Part shown: one piece after another, positions 1 through 8,512 of the stretch
Numbering within the stretch: the first letter of the stretch is position 1
Layout of the letters: every line of letters starts with the position of its first letter
Origin: CAVRZY01 sp963725415
GTDB lineage: Bacteria > Acidobacteriota > Terriglobia > Bryobacterales > Bryobacteraceae
Direction: 5' to 3'
DNA length: 64,000 bases
NCBI GenBank assembly: GCA_963725415.1
Contig: CAVRZY010000267.1
Coordinates: 1 to 64,000 of the forward strand
The notes under the pieces: model-generated
Seen by the model: the letters and a program-made list of their open reading frames with translations, nothing else
What the model was told of the DNA's origin: nothing
Database searches by the model: none
Translations under genes and position numbers: made by a program

Positions 1-1
1 T

Positions 2-187
2 TTCCTCAGACCGAGCGACCTGCTCGTGGACCCACGCAGCGTCGAGGATCTCCGGGCGGCCTTGGAAGGCCTGCTGCTCTCTCCGGCGCGACAAGCCGAG
101 TTGGGGCAACACGGCGCCATCAGGGCTCAGCAGTATCGCTGGGAAGTGTGCGCCGAAAAGACCCTGCGCTTCTTCGGTCAGCTCTGA
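2..187 (+). CDS. glycosyltransferase family 4, C-terminal fragment
   Basis: The reading frame is open from the window edge to a TGA and encodes the last 61 residues of a protein. The fragment shows the usual tail of GT4 (GT-B fold) glycosyltransferases: a 'LLVDPRSVEDLRAALEGLL' segment, then 'GAIRAQQYRWEVCAEKTL', which corresponds to the family's LVDP..D...LA.A...LL / G..RA..FSWE..A..TL pattern. The donor-binding core lies outside the window, so the substrate cannot be named. The gene runs toward the leftward T6SS operon and is probably unrelated to it. Confidence 0.7.
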   Translation, partial: FLRPSDLLVDPRSVEDLRAALEGLLLSPARQAELGQHGAIRAQQYRWEVCAEKTLRFFGQL

Positions 188-301
188 CAAGGCATGAAAG
201 AACCGGTCTGGCGATCACCTGAGTTGTTGGGATGTCTGCTCCCACCAGGCACGCCAGCGGGCGTCGGCAGCTTTGCGGCGGTCTACAGAGTCCTCCGCAA
301 C

Positions 302-859
302 TTAGCCAGCGTCGCCTCTGCTCAGCAGCCGCAGGGACCAATCGGCGGCCCGGCGGCCTAGAAGGTGGGGCGAGTCCAGCTCAGCCAGCATCTTCGGCAC
401 GTCGCTCCGCAGGGAGGAGGCGTGCTGGCGCGCCCACCACTGGCGCCAGCGCGCGGTCGCGGCAGCGCGTTCCTCGGGCGTGCCGCCCGGATCATACTCG
501 AAGGTCTCCTCGCTGAACGGCAGCGCGGCGGTCTGAAGCGAAGCAAAGGCCGTGGCGCGCGTCCCCGCACTGGCGTCATTCAGCCGCTCCAGCAGGATGG
601 GAATCCCGACCGAAGCCGGGGCACAGGCGAGCAATTCCAGAACCGCCACATCGACGGCGGGATCAGCTCGCTCCGAGGCAAGCAGGAATTTGGCAGCGAC
701 GAGCAGGCGCATCTCGGCCAAGCCGATGCCAGCCTTGGATCGCACCTGCTCCCAGCGTTCTTCGTCGGAGGCGTACTGAGCAGCGGCGACTTGCCCCAGC
801 GGCCCGGCCGGCATGAGCTCATCCAGCAACGGACGCACTCGCGCCGCAAAGCTGTCCAA
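302..859 (-). CDS. HEAT-repeat-like protein, 5' end damaged
   Basis: This frame encodes about 185 residues rich in Leu/Ala helices. Segments such as 'VLELLACAPASVGIPILLERL' (split here by eye into two helices) and 'TPEERAAATARWRQWWARQ' resemble HEAT-type or PBS-lyase-type repeats of acidobacterial and planctomycete proteins. The frame stays open upstream to a TGA at 908-910 without a convincing start; the annotated start is a TTG without a good ribosome site. Immediately upstream, in another frame, is the N-terminal half of an acetyltransferase, so either a deletion fused two genes or an indel hides the true 5' end. It lies last in the vgrG/DUF4123/PAAR operon, where T6SS cargo or immunity genes often lie, but nothing in it identifies an effector. 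Confidence 0.5.
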   Translation of the reverse strand: MDSFAARVRPLLDELMPAGPLGQVAAAQYASDEERWEQVRSKAGIGLAEMRLLVAAKFLLASERADPAVDVAVLELLACAPASVGIPILLERLNDASAGTRATAFASLQTAALPFSEETFEYDPGGTPEERAAATARWRQWWARQHASSLRSDVPKMLAELDSPHLLGRRAADWSLRLLSRGDAG

Positions 860-897
860 GGTCTGGATGCGAAGCAGCAGTTCGATGACTTTAACGA

Positions 898-1155
898 CCT
901 CGCCAGATCACAAGCGATTTTCTCGTCGCAGAAGAAATGGTCGCTCAGATATCCCCCCAACATTCCGATAGCCACGCCGTTTTCCTCGGCGGCCAGCGCG
1001 CACTGGGTCGCCGGATCGTCAAGGAGACTGACGATGAACCGGCGCACTTTCTCGCGATCGTAGGGCAGAAAAGCGTAGGCGCCTTCGGCGTGCATGCGCG
1101 CACCCATCTCCACGAGCGCGTCGAGATCCTGATGCTCCGCCGGCCGGATAGTCAT
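898..1155 (-). pseudogene. GNAT acetyltransferase, N-terminal half only
   Basis: From the ATG at 1155 the frame encodes about 86 residues typical of a GNAT N-acetyltransferase: 'MTIRPAEHQDLDALVEM', then 'GARMHAEGAYAFLPYD', then 'GVAIGMLGGYLSDHFFCDE'. This matches the phage/bacterial subgroup that starts with R.A...D...LV.MG.RMH.E. Family members are about 150 residues and continue with the acetyl-CoA binding loop, which is absent. After 'CDEKIACDLA' the frame becomes nonsense while another frame takes up the HEAT-like protein. The start lies 11 bp after the PAAR stop codon, so it was cotranscribed with the spike genes. A single indel would not restore a whole GNAT domain, so a deletion is more likely. 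Confidence 0.6.
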
Positions 1156-1166
1156 GGCAGCCCACT

Positions 1167-1466
1167 CTATCCGCCGATAATCACGGTCGGACAGCAGATG
1201 GAAATCATACCCCCATGCATAGTCGGGTCGCCGAGGCGCGCCGCCTGCATGTTGCCGATGTGGACAGTGAGCGACCCCATCGCAATGGTATCCGGCGGAC
1301 CGACGCAGATGGCCAGGTCGCCGACTCACGCGGCGGCCATGAACCCGATGATCACTGTGGGGAAACCCGTGATTATGGGACCGCCCACGTGGGGCACCGG
1401 CGGGGTGCCTAGCGTGGCCAATGGACAGATGTGCATATCACTGATTCGGGCTGCCGGGGGGCACAT
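1167..1466 (-). CDS. PAAR-repeat T6SS spike-tip protein
   Basis: A 99-residue protein starting 'MCPPAARISDMHICPL' and ending 'CPTVIIGG'. It carries the PAAR signature near the N-terminus (PPAARISD), repeated Gly/Pro turns, and His/Cys residues (DMHIC, TVHIG, TMHGG) at the usual metal-coordinating places of the conical PAAR fold. The length is typical of a stand-alone PAAR. The upstream DUF4123 gene ends in TGA overlapping two consecutive ATGs (1469 and 1466). The second is chosen because AAGGAG lies 5 nt before it. Overlap with the adaptor gene implies translational coupling and assembly of this tip on the VgrG encoded at 2060-4129. Confidence 0.85.
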
Positions 1467-2008
1467 CATTTCTCCTTCCCTGCGAGTTCTATCTTCTGCT
1501 GGACGAGCGATCCGGAGGCTGACCGGAAGCGCAACAGGGTGTTGGGCTGCTCGGCTTCGAGTAAATAGGACGAGACGGGGCCGAAGATGGTGGCCAGTTC
1601 CTGGGCGTTGCAGGTCGGCAGGTACACGCGCAGCACGCGCGGGTCGTAATACCGGAAGTACAGAGGCTTGGCAGCGCTGTCATACACCATCAGAAAGGTG
1701 CGGAAGTGGTGGCGCATCTCCCGGAGGTCGGCTGCGCTGAGGGCGAAGATGCCCCAGTGTTTTCCCCAACCCTGCTCGAGGACCCACTGGGTGAACTCGG
1801 CGCCCGGCTCCAGGCGCACCAGGTAAGGCGCCACCTCGGCCAAGTCGGGCTTGATCTCGCCCGCATAGAGGCACTCGAACTCCGGCTTCTGGGCGCCGTA
1901 GAGCTGGTCCAGGAGGTCGGGCACGGAGGCGCCATCCAGGATGACAAACACATTCGTCCCCTCCTCCTTGAACAGGAAGGAACTGACTGCCTCGACGATC
2001 TTATCCAT
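1466..2008 (-). CDS. DUF4123 T6SS adaptor/chaperone
   Basis: A 180-residue protein with the DUF4123 pattern: an N-terminal 'FVILDGASVPDLLDQLY', a central 'APYLVRLEPGAEFTQWVLEQ' with 'GWGKHWGIFALSAADL', and a C-terminal 'YFRYYDPRVLRVYLPTC' (the R.YDPRV.R..LP motif is diagnostic). In other bacteria DUF4123 proteins (Tap/TEC) load effectors onto their cognate VgrG or PAAR. It lies 51 bp downstream of vgrG and overlaps the PAAR start, the standard vgrG-DUF4123-PAAR cassette. AGGAAG lies just before the ATG. A cognate effector would be expected next, but only degraded GNAT/HEAT sequence follows. Confidence 0.9.
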   Translation of the reverse strand: MDKIVEAVSSFLFKEEGTNVFVILDGASVPDLLDQLYGAQKPEFECLYAGEIKPDLAEVAPYLVRLEPGAEFTQWVLEQGWGKHWGIFALSAADLREMRHHFRTFLMVYDSAAKPLYFRYYDPRVLRVYLPTCNAQELATIFGPVSSYLLEAEQPNTLLRFRSASGSLVQQKIELAGKEK

Positions 2009-2059
2009 GTTCTTCCTGGTTCTTCCTGCCTGGCCGCACGGGCCAGGTTACTAGGGTGG

Positions 2060-4129
2060 TCAATGCTCACAGAACGGCGCCCCGCTGTGCGCCGCCTGCC
2101 TCAAGACAGCCGCCACCGGGCTGAAAGTGGTGGGCCGGGGCGGGCGCGGCTGGGGCGGCGGAGGGGCGGCCTGGGTAGGCGCGCCGGCCTGGACTTCCCT
2201 GGGGTCCGAGGGCGCGGTGGGGCTGGATCCCGCACCCGAGCCGGCCGCGCCGCCGCTGTTGATCATGACCATGCTGCCCTTGATAAACACGCCGCCCGAG
2301 TTGATGTTGACGAAGTTGCCGCCGACCTTGAGGGTGAGCGTAGTCCCAGACTCGATGACAAGGTTCATGCCAGCCTTCAAGTGGATCTCCATGCCCGCGT
2401 CGACGGCATAGTTCTGGCCCACCTTCTCCTGCCTGTTGCTGCCGATGTTGAGCGAGAAGGTCTGCTCCACCTTCTCGTTCAGGTTGCCCTTGACGCGTAC
2501 GTGCCGGTCCTTGTCGGAACGCTCGAAGTGGTCCCCCTTGACGATGTGATGGCTCTCGTTTCCGATAGTTTCCTTGCGGTCGTGGTCCACCAGCATGTCG
2601 TGGTCGTAGGCCGCATGCACGTAGAACTGCTCCTTGCCCTTGGTGTCGTCCATGCGGATCTCGTTGGAATTGCCGGCGCCCTTCGAACTGCTGGAGCGCC
2701 ACGTGCTCATGACCTGCTTGTCCGGCAGGGGATAGGACACGGTCTGCTGGGCGTTGTAGACGCTGCCGGTGATGAGGGGCCGGTCGGGGTCGCCTTCCAG
2801 GAAGCTCACCACCACCTCCTGGCCGATGCGCGGGATGGTGATGAACCCCCAGCCCTTGCCAGCCCAGGGCTGCGAAACGCGCACCCAGCACGAGCTGTTC
2901 TCGTTCAGCTTGCCCAGCCGGTCCCAATGGAACTGCACCTTCACGCGCCCGTACTTGTCGCTGTAGATCTCCTCGCCCGCGGGACCGACCACCACCGCGG
3001 TCTGCACGCCGTTAACCAGGTGTTTGGGTGTCACGCGGGGCGGCCGGAAAGGTACCGAGGCCTTGATGACCGTGAAGGTGTTGCTGTAGGCGGGCTCGGT
3101 GTCGGCGCCAGTCCCCGAGTAGAAGCCGCCTTCCTCGCCGGTGTGGGTCAGAGAGGTCAGCACGTAGGAGCCGTTCTGGTCTCTGCGCTGGTGGTTGTAC
3201 AGCTCGAACTTGTACCCGGAAACGAAGGCCCGGCAGTCGCTGTCGCCGCTGAAGACGGCGTGCGCGGTCTCTTCCTCCTCGATGCGCAGCTTCGCCCAGC
3301 GGTCGCCCTGGTCGCGCTTCTCGTACTCGCCAGGATAATCGTAGACTTCGAAGCGCTGGTTGCCGCCCTGATTGATCTGGCTCTGGACCTCGGAATCCAG
3401 CCGGGTGCCGGGACTCTCGAAATTGTAGTCGGTGAAGGCGAACTTCCCGGTCCGCAACTCCTGTCCCTGCCGCCAGGAGTACACCACATCCTGTTCCCGC
3501 AGCGCGCCGCGGCCGGTGGTACGCTCCAGCGCCGCCCGCGGCTGTTCCGGGCAGGGCTGGTGCACCGTCGGCGCGTCCGCAAGGATCAGCGTGTGCTTGC
3601 CATTCTCGTGCTTGAAGAAATAGAAAATGCCCTCCTGCTCGAGCAGGCGGGAGACGAAACTGAACGAGCTCTCGCGATACTGAACGCAGTACTCCCAGGG
3701 GTCGTAGCTCCCGCGCAACTGCAACTGGTAGTCCGTGAAGTTCAGGTCCTTGAACACCTTCTCGACAATGTCCGGCACCGACTGGTTCTGGAAGATGCGG
3801 CAGTCCGCGGCGCGGGTCAGGAACCACAGCCAGGGCACCACCTCGGCCTCATAGCGCGCCAGCCGCTGTTCGCCGGGCAGTTGCGCGAAGCGGCTCACGT
3901 ACCCGTTGAAGTAGCGCGCCTTGTTGGGATCGGCCAGGCGCACCGAGAAGCTGACGTTCTGGCCGATCATGTCGTCGAAGTTGATAGCCGGGTCTTCGGA
4001 CAGCATGTCCAGATGGAAATGGAAGAGCTGCGAAATCCCTTCGTGCCCCGAAAACGAGCGCAGCAGGAACTTGTCGCCACCCAGGTGGGTGGCCAGGTTC
4101 AGGAACCGGTTCTGCTCCGTCCAAGGCAT
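2060..4129 (-). CDS. tssI: VgrG spike protein
   Basis: 689 residues with VgrG architecture: an N-terminal gp27-like hub ('PWTEQNRFLNLATHLG', 'RESSFSFVSRLLEQEGIFYFF'), the gp5 OB fold ('EIYSDKYGRVKVQFHWDR', 'CWVRVSQPWAGKGWG', 'IPRIGQEVVVSFLEGDPDRP'), then a beta-helical needle with 'GNESHHIVKGDHFE' and repeated VKGN/VGQN-type turns. The C-terminus after about residue 640 is a Pro-rich, Ala-rich tail with no recognisable enzymatic domain, so this is a structural rather than an evolved VgrG. The gene follows the first PAAR gene by 10 bp and precedes the DUF4123 adaptor. Its trimer should cap the Hcp tube and carry one of the two PAAR tips. Confidence 0.96.
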   Translation of the reverse strand: MPWTEQNRFLNLATHLGGDKFLLRSFSGHEGISQLFHFHLDMLSEDPAINFDDMIGQNVSFSVRLADPNKARYFNGYVSRFAQLPGEQRLARYEAEVVPWLWFLTRAADCRIFQNQSVPDIVEKVFKDLNFTDYQLQLRGSYDPWEYCVQYRESSFSFVSRLLEQEGIFYFFKHENGKHTLILADAPTVHQPCPEQPRAALERTTGRGALREQDVVYSWRQGQELRTGKFAFTDYNFESPGTRLDSEVQSQINQGGNQRFEVYDYPGEYEKRDQGDRWAKLRIEEEETAHAVFSGDSDCRAFVSGYKFELYNHQRRDQNGSYVLTSLTHTGEEGGFYSGTGADTEPAYSNTFTVIKASVPFRPPRVTPKHLVNGVQTAVVVGPAGEEIYSDKYGRVKVQFHWDRLGKLNENSSCWVRVSQPWAGKGWGFITIPRIGQEVVVSFLEGDPDRPLITGSVYNAQQTVSYPLPDKQVMSTWRSSSSKGAGNSNEIRMDDTKGKEQFYVHAAYDHDMLVDHDRKETIGNESHHIVKGDHFERSDKDRHVRVKGNLNEKVEQTFSLNIGSNRQEKVGQNYAVDAGMEIHLKAGMNLVIESGTTLTLKVGGNFVNINSGGVFIKGSMVMINSGGAAGSGAGSSPTAPSDPREVQAGAPTQAAPPPPQPRPPRPTTFSPVAAVLRQAAHSGAPFCEH

Positions 4130-4139
4130 AGTTTTGCCC

Positions 4140-4631
4140 TCACCCGATGATGACCGTGGTGCACCCCATGGTGATGCTGTTCGAGGGCCCCGCGGCTTCC
4201 AGAATCGTATCGCCTTGCCGGGCGGCCGGCAGGTTATTGATCATTACGGTCGGCGAAGCGTTGATGACCACCCCCGGGCCGTGCGGCGGAACGGGCAGCG
4301 GAGTTACACACATGTGGATGTCGGCGCCGCCGGCCGCACTGGAAATCGCACTGCTCATCGATCCCAGCACAGAGGCCTTGGTAGCTTGTTCGGCCGCATA
4401 TGCGGCCGGAGCGCCGGGCGTCCCGGCCGCCGCCTTGGTGGCCGATTCCGCCGCTTGGATAGCAATATCCGCCGCCTGCTTGGCGGCTTGGAGCGCCGCG
4501 ACGGCAGCCAGCGGCATGCCGCGCCAGGCAGGCAGAAACCCGATCATACACGTCGGGCTGCCGGGCCCCGGGGTGAGCATCGGCGGCAGCGGGTGCGCCA
4601 CCGGATCGGTGATTCGCGCGGCTGGAGGCAT
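4140..4631 (-). CDS. PAAR-domain protein with Ala-rich helical insert
   Basis: 163 residues. The N-terminus 'MPPAARITDPVAHPLPPM' has the PAAR signature, and the C-terminal half ('GGADIHMCVTPLPVPPHG', 'VVINASPTVMINNLPAARQG', ending 'GCTTVIIG') completes the cone. Between them is an insert of about 60 Ala-rich residues (residues 45-105) predicted to be helical and amphipathic; inserts of this kind can be chaperone-bound or membrane-active segments, which is inference only. The ATG at 4631 is preferred over an in-frame upstream ATG at 4661 because it has a GGGAGAG-type site and begins exactly at the PAAR motif. It sits between tssH and vgrG. Confidence 0.85.
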   Translation of the reverse strand: MPPAARITDPVAHPLPPMLTPGPGSPTCMIGFLPAWRGMPLAAVAALQAAKQAADIAIQAAESATKAAAGTPGAPAAYAAEQATKASVLGSMSSAISSAAGGADIHMCVTPLPVPPHGPGVVINASPTVMINNLPAARQGDTILEAAGPSNSITMGCTTVIIG

Positions 4632-4647
4632 AAGGCTCTCTCCCTTC

Positions 4648-7368
4648 TCACTGGTACACAAAGGACCCGTCCGGACCCACGCCCACGTGAATCGCGGTGA
4701 CCTTCTGGCCTTCTGCCATCAGCTCCAGCAACCGCCTGGAGATTTCCGGCAACATGGTGTTGGTCAGGATGTTATCCACGTTTCTGGCGCCGCTCTCGAC
4801 CTCGGTGCAGCGCCGAGCCACTTCGTCCACCAGCGTCTCATCATAGCCCAGGGCGACTTTGTGGTTTTCCTGGAGCCGGCGGCAGATCTTCCCCAGTTTC
4901 AGCCGGATGATCTTCTTCATAGCTTCATCCCAGATGGGGTAGTAGGGGATGATCACCAGGCGGCCCAGAAAAGCGGGCTTGAAGATTTTGTTCAACTCCG
5001 GCTTCAAGGCTTTGACCAGCGCCTCGGGGCCGGGCGTGGTTTCGGGGTCCGCGCACAGCTTCATGAAGGTGTCGGTGGCGGCGTTGGTGGTCAGGATGAT
5101 GATATTGTTCTTGAAGTCGATCTCCCGGCCTTCGCCGTCTTCCATCATTCCTTTATCGAAGACCTGATAGAACAGTTCGAGCACGTCGGGATGTGCCTTC
5201 TCGACTTCGTCCAGCAGCACCACCGAGTAGGGGCGGCGGCGGACGGCTTCGGTCAGCACGCCACCCTCGCCGTAGCCGACATACCCGGGAGGCGAACCCT
5301 TCAGCGTGGAGATGGTGTGGGCCTCCTGGAACTCCGACATGTTGATGGTGATGAGGTTGCGTTCCCCGCCGTAGAGGAGGTCGGAGAGCGCCAAAGCGGT
5401 CTCGGTCTTGCCGACCCCGCTGGGACCGACCAGCAGGAAGACGCCCACCGGTTTGTTGGGATCGTCCAGGCTGGCGCGCGATGTCTGGATACGCTGGCTG
5501 ATCATTTCCAAGGCGTGCATCTGTCCGATGACTCGATTGCCCAGATGGGTGGGCAGCTCCAGGACGGTGGCAATCTCGTCCTTGACCATTTTGCCCACGG
5601 GGATTCCGGTCCAGGCGGAGATGACCTCGCCGACAATCTGCCCATCCACGCAGACCTGGATGAGAGGATTCTCGCCCTGGAGGGCGTCCAGCTCGGCGTT
5701 GAGTTGTGCCAGTTCAGCCCGCAAGTCCTGCGGGGTGGGGGCGGGCTGGGGAACGGTGGCTGGTCCTTCGGCCGGAGCAACCGGAGCGGGGTCCGACGCC
5801 GGTTCAGCCGGGGCGGTTTCTACGGCGGCGGCGGGCTGGGGCCTGGAGGCCGTTTCAAGCTGCTTGCGGAGCTCGCGGATGCGGGCCACCAGGGCGCTCT
5901 CCTGCTCGAAGCGGCTGCGGAGAGCTGCCAGACGCGCCTCGACTTCGGCCCGGCGCGCAGCAATCTCCTCGAGACGTTCGGTGTGATCGGCGCCCACGGC
6001 CTGCTCGCGCTCGAGGATGCGCTTTTGCACGTCCAGGTCGTCGAGCTGCCGAGTAGCGTCTTCGATGGGAGCAGGAATTGCGCTCTGCCCCAGGGCCAGC
6101 CGCGCACAGGCCGTGTCCAGGACACTGACGGCTTTGTCGGGGAGTTGCCGGCCCGCCAGGTAGCGGTGAGACAGGCGCACCGCGGCCGTGACCGCGTCAT
6201 CCAGGATGCGCACGTTGTGGTGGTTCTCGAGCGACGGCATGATTCCGCGCAGCATCACCATGCACTGCGTCTCGGTGGGTTCGTCTACTTTCACTACCTG
6301 GAAGCGCCGCGCCAGCGCGGCATCTTTTTCGAAGTACTTCTTGTACTCCGACCAAGTGGTGGCGGCAATGGTGCGAAGCTCACCGCGCGCCAGGGCGGGT
6401 TTGAGCAGGTTCGCAGCATCACTCTGCCCCGCCGTACCGCCCGCCCCGATCATGGTGTGAGCTTCGTCGATGAACAGGATGATCGGCGTAGGCGAGGCTT
6501 TCACCTCTTCGATCAGGCCCTTGAGCCGGTTTTCAAACTCGCCCTTGATGCCGGCCCCAGCCTGTAGCAGGCCCAAATCCAGGGTGCGTATGGTTACATT
6601 TTGAAGGGGCGGCGGCACGTCGCCTCTAGCCACCCGCGAAGCGAAGCCTTCCACCACCGCGCTTTTGCCCACGCCCGCTTCACCGGTCAGGATGGGATTG
6701 TTCTGCCGGCGCCGCATCAGGATGTCGATGATCTGCCGGATCTCGAGATCGCGCGCCAGCACCGGATCGATCTTTCCGCTCTTGGCCCGCGCGGTGAGGT
6801 TAACGGTGAACTGGTCCAGGTTGGGCGTCTTGCCGCCGGCGGCCCGCGGCTTCTCCCCCGGCGCAAGCGCTTCGGCCGGCGCCGTCATGATGTCTTCCGG
6901 CGAACCTGTCACGATACTCAGGAAGTCCTTGCGCAGACCCTCCGGCTGTATCTTCTGGAATTCCCGGCTGACTTCCCTCATCAGCCGGGCCAGGTCCTCG
7001 TGCGAGGCCAGGGCCAGGATGGTGAAGCCGCTGCGGATCTGCCCGGCCCCATAGTTGATCGAGCCCAGGGTCCAGGCCTCCGTGAGCATTTTCAGCAAGG
7101 TGGGGCTGAAGGCCGGGTTGCGCGCGTTGCCGGATTTTAGCTTGTCCAGGCTGCGGGTCAGTTCAGCCGTGAACCGCGACTTTTCCGCTCCGAAGTGCCT
7201 CAGGATGCGGTTAAAGTCGGAGTCGGTCTGGTCCATCAGCTTCATCAGGTAGTGTTCCACCTCGATGTCGTAGTGCGTGCGGGACAGGCAAAAGCCGGCC
7301 GCCGCCTCCACCGCATTGCGCGTGGCATCATTCAGCTTCCCAATCAGTGACTTCAAGCTAACGCTCAT
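4648..7368 (-). CDS. tssH: ClpV AAA+ ATPase, T6SS sheath disassembly
   Basis: 906 residues from the ATG at 7368, which has AAAGGA upstream. Order of domains: Clp N-domain (residues 1-150), first AAA+ module with Walker A GEAGVGKS near 229-236 and Walker B 'LFIDEAH' near 298, a coiled-coil middle region (about 440-510) followed by a Pro/Ala-rich linker (510-550) that is longer than usual, then the second AAA+ with GPSGVGKT near 649-656 and Walker B 'VVLLDEVEKAH' near 717. The N-domain form 'SLKSLIGKLNDATRNAVEAAAG' is that of TssH rather than ClpB. It recycles contracted TssB/TssC sheath. A 105-bp palindromic intergenic repeat separates it from tssG. Confidence 0.96.
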   Translation of the reverse strand: MSVSLKSLIGKLNDATRNAVEAAAGFCLSRTHYDIEVEHYLMKLMDQTDSDFNRILRHFGAEKSRFTAELTRSLDKLKSGNARNPAFSPTLLKMLTEAWTLGSINYGAGQIRSGFTILALASHEDLARLMREVSREFQKIQPEGLRKDFLSIVTGSPEDIMTAPAEALAPGEKPRAAGGKTPNLDQFTVNLTARAKSGKIDPVLARDLEIRQIIDILMRRRQNNPILTGEAGVGKSAVVEGFASRVARGDVPPPLQNVTIRTLDLGLLQAGAGIKGEFENRLKGLIEEVKASPTPIILFIDEAHTMIGAGGTAGQSDAANLLKPALARGELRTIAATTWSEYKKYFEKDAALARRFQVVKVDEPTETQCMVMLRGIMPSLENHHNVRILDDAVTAAVRLSHRYLAGRQLPDKAVSVLDTACARLALGQSAIPAPIEDATRQLDDLDVQKRILEREQAVGADHTERLEEIAARRAEVEARLAALRSRFEQESALVARIRELRKQLETASRPQPAAAVETAPAEPASDPAPVAPAEGPATVPQPAPTPQDLRAELAQLNAELDALQGENPLIQVCVDGQIVGEVISAWTGIPVGKMVKDEIATVLELPTHLGNRVIGQMHALEMISQRIQTSRASLDDPNKPVGVFLLVGPSGVGKTETALALSDLLYGGERNLITINMSEFQEAHTISTLKGSPPGYVGYGEGGVLTEAVRRRPYSVVLLDEVEKAHPDVLELFYQVFDKGMMEDGEGREIDFKNNIIILTTNAATDTFMKLCADPETTPGPEALVKALKPELNKIFKPAFLGRLVIIPYYPIWDEAMKKIIRLKLGKICRRLQENHKVALGYDETLVDEVARRCTEVESGARNVDNILTNTMLPEISRRLLELMAEGQKVTAIHVGVGPDGSFVYQ

Positions 7369-7375
7369 AGGATCC

Positions 7376-7470
7376 TTTCTCGCAAAGACGCCAAGGTCGC
7401 GCAAAGCCCGCAAAGAAAATCTATTTCATTGCTTTGCGTCTTGGCGTGACCTTTGCGTCTTTGCGCGAGA
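7376..7470. repeat. palindromic intergenic repeat (CGCAAAGACGC type)
   Basis: A long imperfect inverted repeat between tssG and tssH. The left arm starts TCTCGCAAAGACGCCAAGG. The right arm, read on the other strand, starts TCTCGCGCAAAGACGCAAAGG. The loop region contains AT-rich sequence. Repeats of this CGCAAAGACGC style are scattered through intergenic DNA of many bacteria. A related copy is at 50410-50510. It could form a hairpin in the T6SS transcript and modulate readthrough between tssG and tssH; that role is inference. Confidence 0.75.
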
Positions 7471-7474
7471 CTCT

Positions 7475-8512
7475 TCATAACTGCAAAACCGTGTCGCCGG
7501 GGTCACGGTTCAGCGGCGCCGTTTTGGCCCACGTCAGCCAGCCCAGCAGGGGCGCCGTCTCGCCCTCTGCACCCAGCTCGCAAGGTGGCGCCTCCCCACG
7601 CTTTAACACGAGCTGCACCTCGAAGTCCACTTCCAGGCCGGAATACAACTTGGTGAGCGCGCGCAGGGGCTGGAAGGCCGTCCCGGTGGGCAGAAAATCC
7701 TGGTAGCGCCGCAGAGGGAGCGGGCCGAGCTTGATGCGCACTCGGGACTGCTCGTCCCAGATCTCGTCTCCCACCACCACCCCGAAGCCCAGCCGCTCGG
7801 AATCGCTGCGACGCTCCTCGAAGCGGCACTGGCTGGAGCGGTCCAGCCGGAACCAGGCGCCGGCGAACTGTACGATTTCGACCGGCACCTCGAAGTAATC
7901 CTCCAGAATCTGGCGCAAGGCCAGGGCAGAACGGGGGCGCTGCCCCAGCAGGCCCGCATAGTAGATGAGCGAATGATCGGGCACGGCCTGCCGGTTCTTC
8001 AGGGCGGCAGTGCCCAGCCCGATCAGATCCAGCAGATACTGGGATAGCCGGTCCTGCCGGCCGCGCTCGTAATGGATCGCGAAGCGGTATCGCTCCCAGG
8101 CCTGGTAGAACAGCGAGATGCCGCGGTGGTTGAAGATATCCAGGAAATCCCGCAGGGCCGTGTCGCGCACCCGGAGACGCTCCATGACCAGTTGGGTGTA
8201 GTACAGGGGCAGCAGTCCCTGGGGGCCAGTCAGACCCATGAAATTCACCACCATGCGAGGCGGCTTGCCCTCCTCCGGCCGTTCGATGGCCTGGATCTGG
8301 CTGGCGGGGAAGGCGGCGGAAGCATGGGCGCTGAAGCGCACCACCTCGGTGGAAGACGGGGCGAAGCCCCCCACCTGGGCCCGCTCGCGGGCCAGTTTCT
8401 CCATCAGCCGGACGGCCTGGAAGAATTCGAAGGTGAAGGGCTCTTCCATGAGCCGGCTGTGGAGCTTTCGTTCTTCTAAAGCAAGATCGACTGCCCGGCT
8501 CTCGGCGGCCAT
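7475..8512 (-). CDS. tssG: T6SS baseplate protein TssG
   Basis: 345 residues matching TssG (ImpH/VasB): 'PFTFEFFQAVRLME' near residue 25, 'PRMVVNFMGLTGPQGLLPLYYTQL' (shown shorter: NFMGLTGPQGLLPLYYTQL) near 85-110, 'FLDIFNHRGISLFYQAWERYR' in part (FNHRGISLFYQAWE) near 125, and a C-terminal 'LGPLPLRRYQDFLPTG'. These are the most conserved TssG blocks. In characterised systems TssG, TssF, TssE and TssK form the baseplate wedges. The 5' end overlaps the end of tssF by 37 bp, which implies translational coupling; a later in-frame ATG at 8449 is an alternative start. Confidence 0.94.
   Translation of the reverse strand: MAAESRAVDLALEERKLHSRLMEEPFTFEFFQAVRLMEKLARERAQVGGFAPSSTEVVRFSAHASAAFPASQIQAIERPEEGKPPRMVVNFMGLTGPQGLLPLYYTQLVMERLRVRDTALRDFLDIFNHRGISLFYQAWERYRFAIHYERGRQDRLSQYLLDLIGLGTAALKNRQAVPDHSLIYYAGLLGQRPRSALALRQILEDYFEVPVEIVQFAGAWFRLDRSSQCRFEERRSDSERLGFGVVVGDEIWDEQSRVRIKLGPLPLRRYQDFLPTGTAFQPLRALTKLYSGLEVDFEVQLVLKRGEAPPCELGAEGETAPLLGWLTWAKTAPLNRDPGDTVLQL

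Noticed and set aside
1706..4150. Long + strand open frame (814 codons) opposite vgrG and DUF4123
   Set aside because: It is the antisense shadow of vgrG in high-GC DNA; the minus strand has clear family motifs and ribosome sites.
4147..6567. Long + strand open frame (806 codons) opposite the PAAR gene and clpV
   Set aside because: Antisense shadow; no recognisable domain, while the minus strand encodes both AAA+ modules of ClpV.
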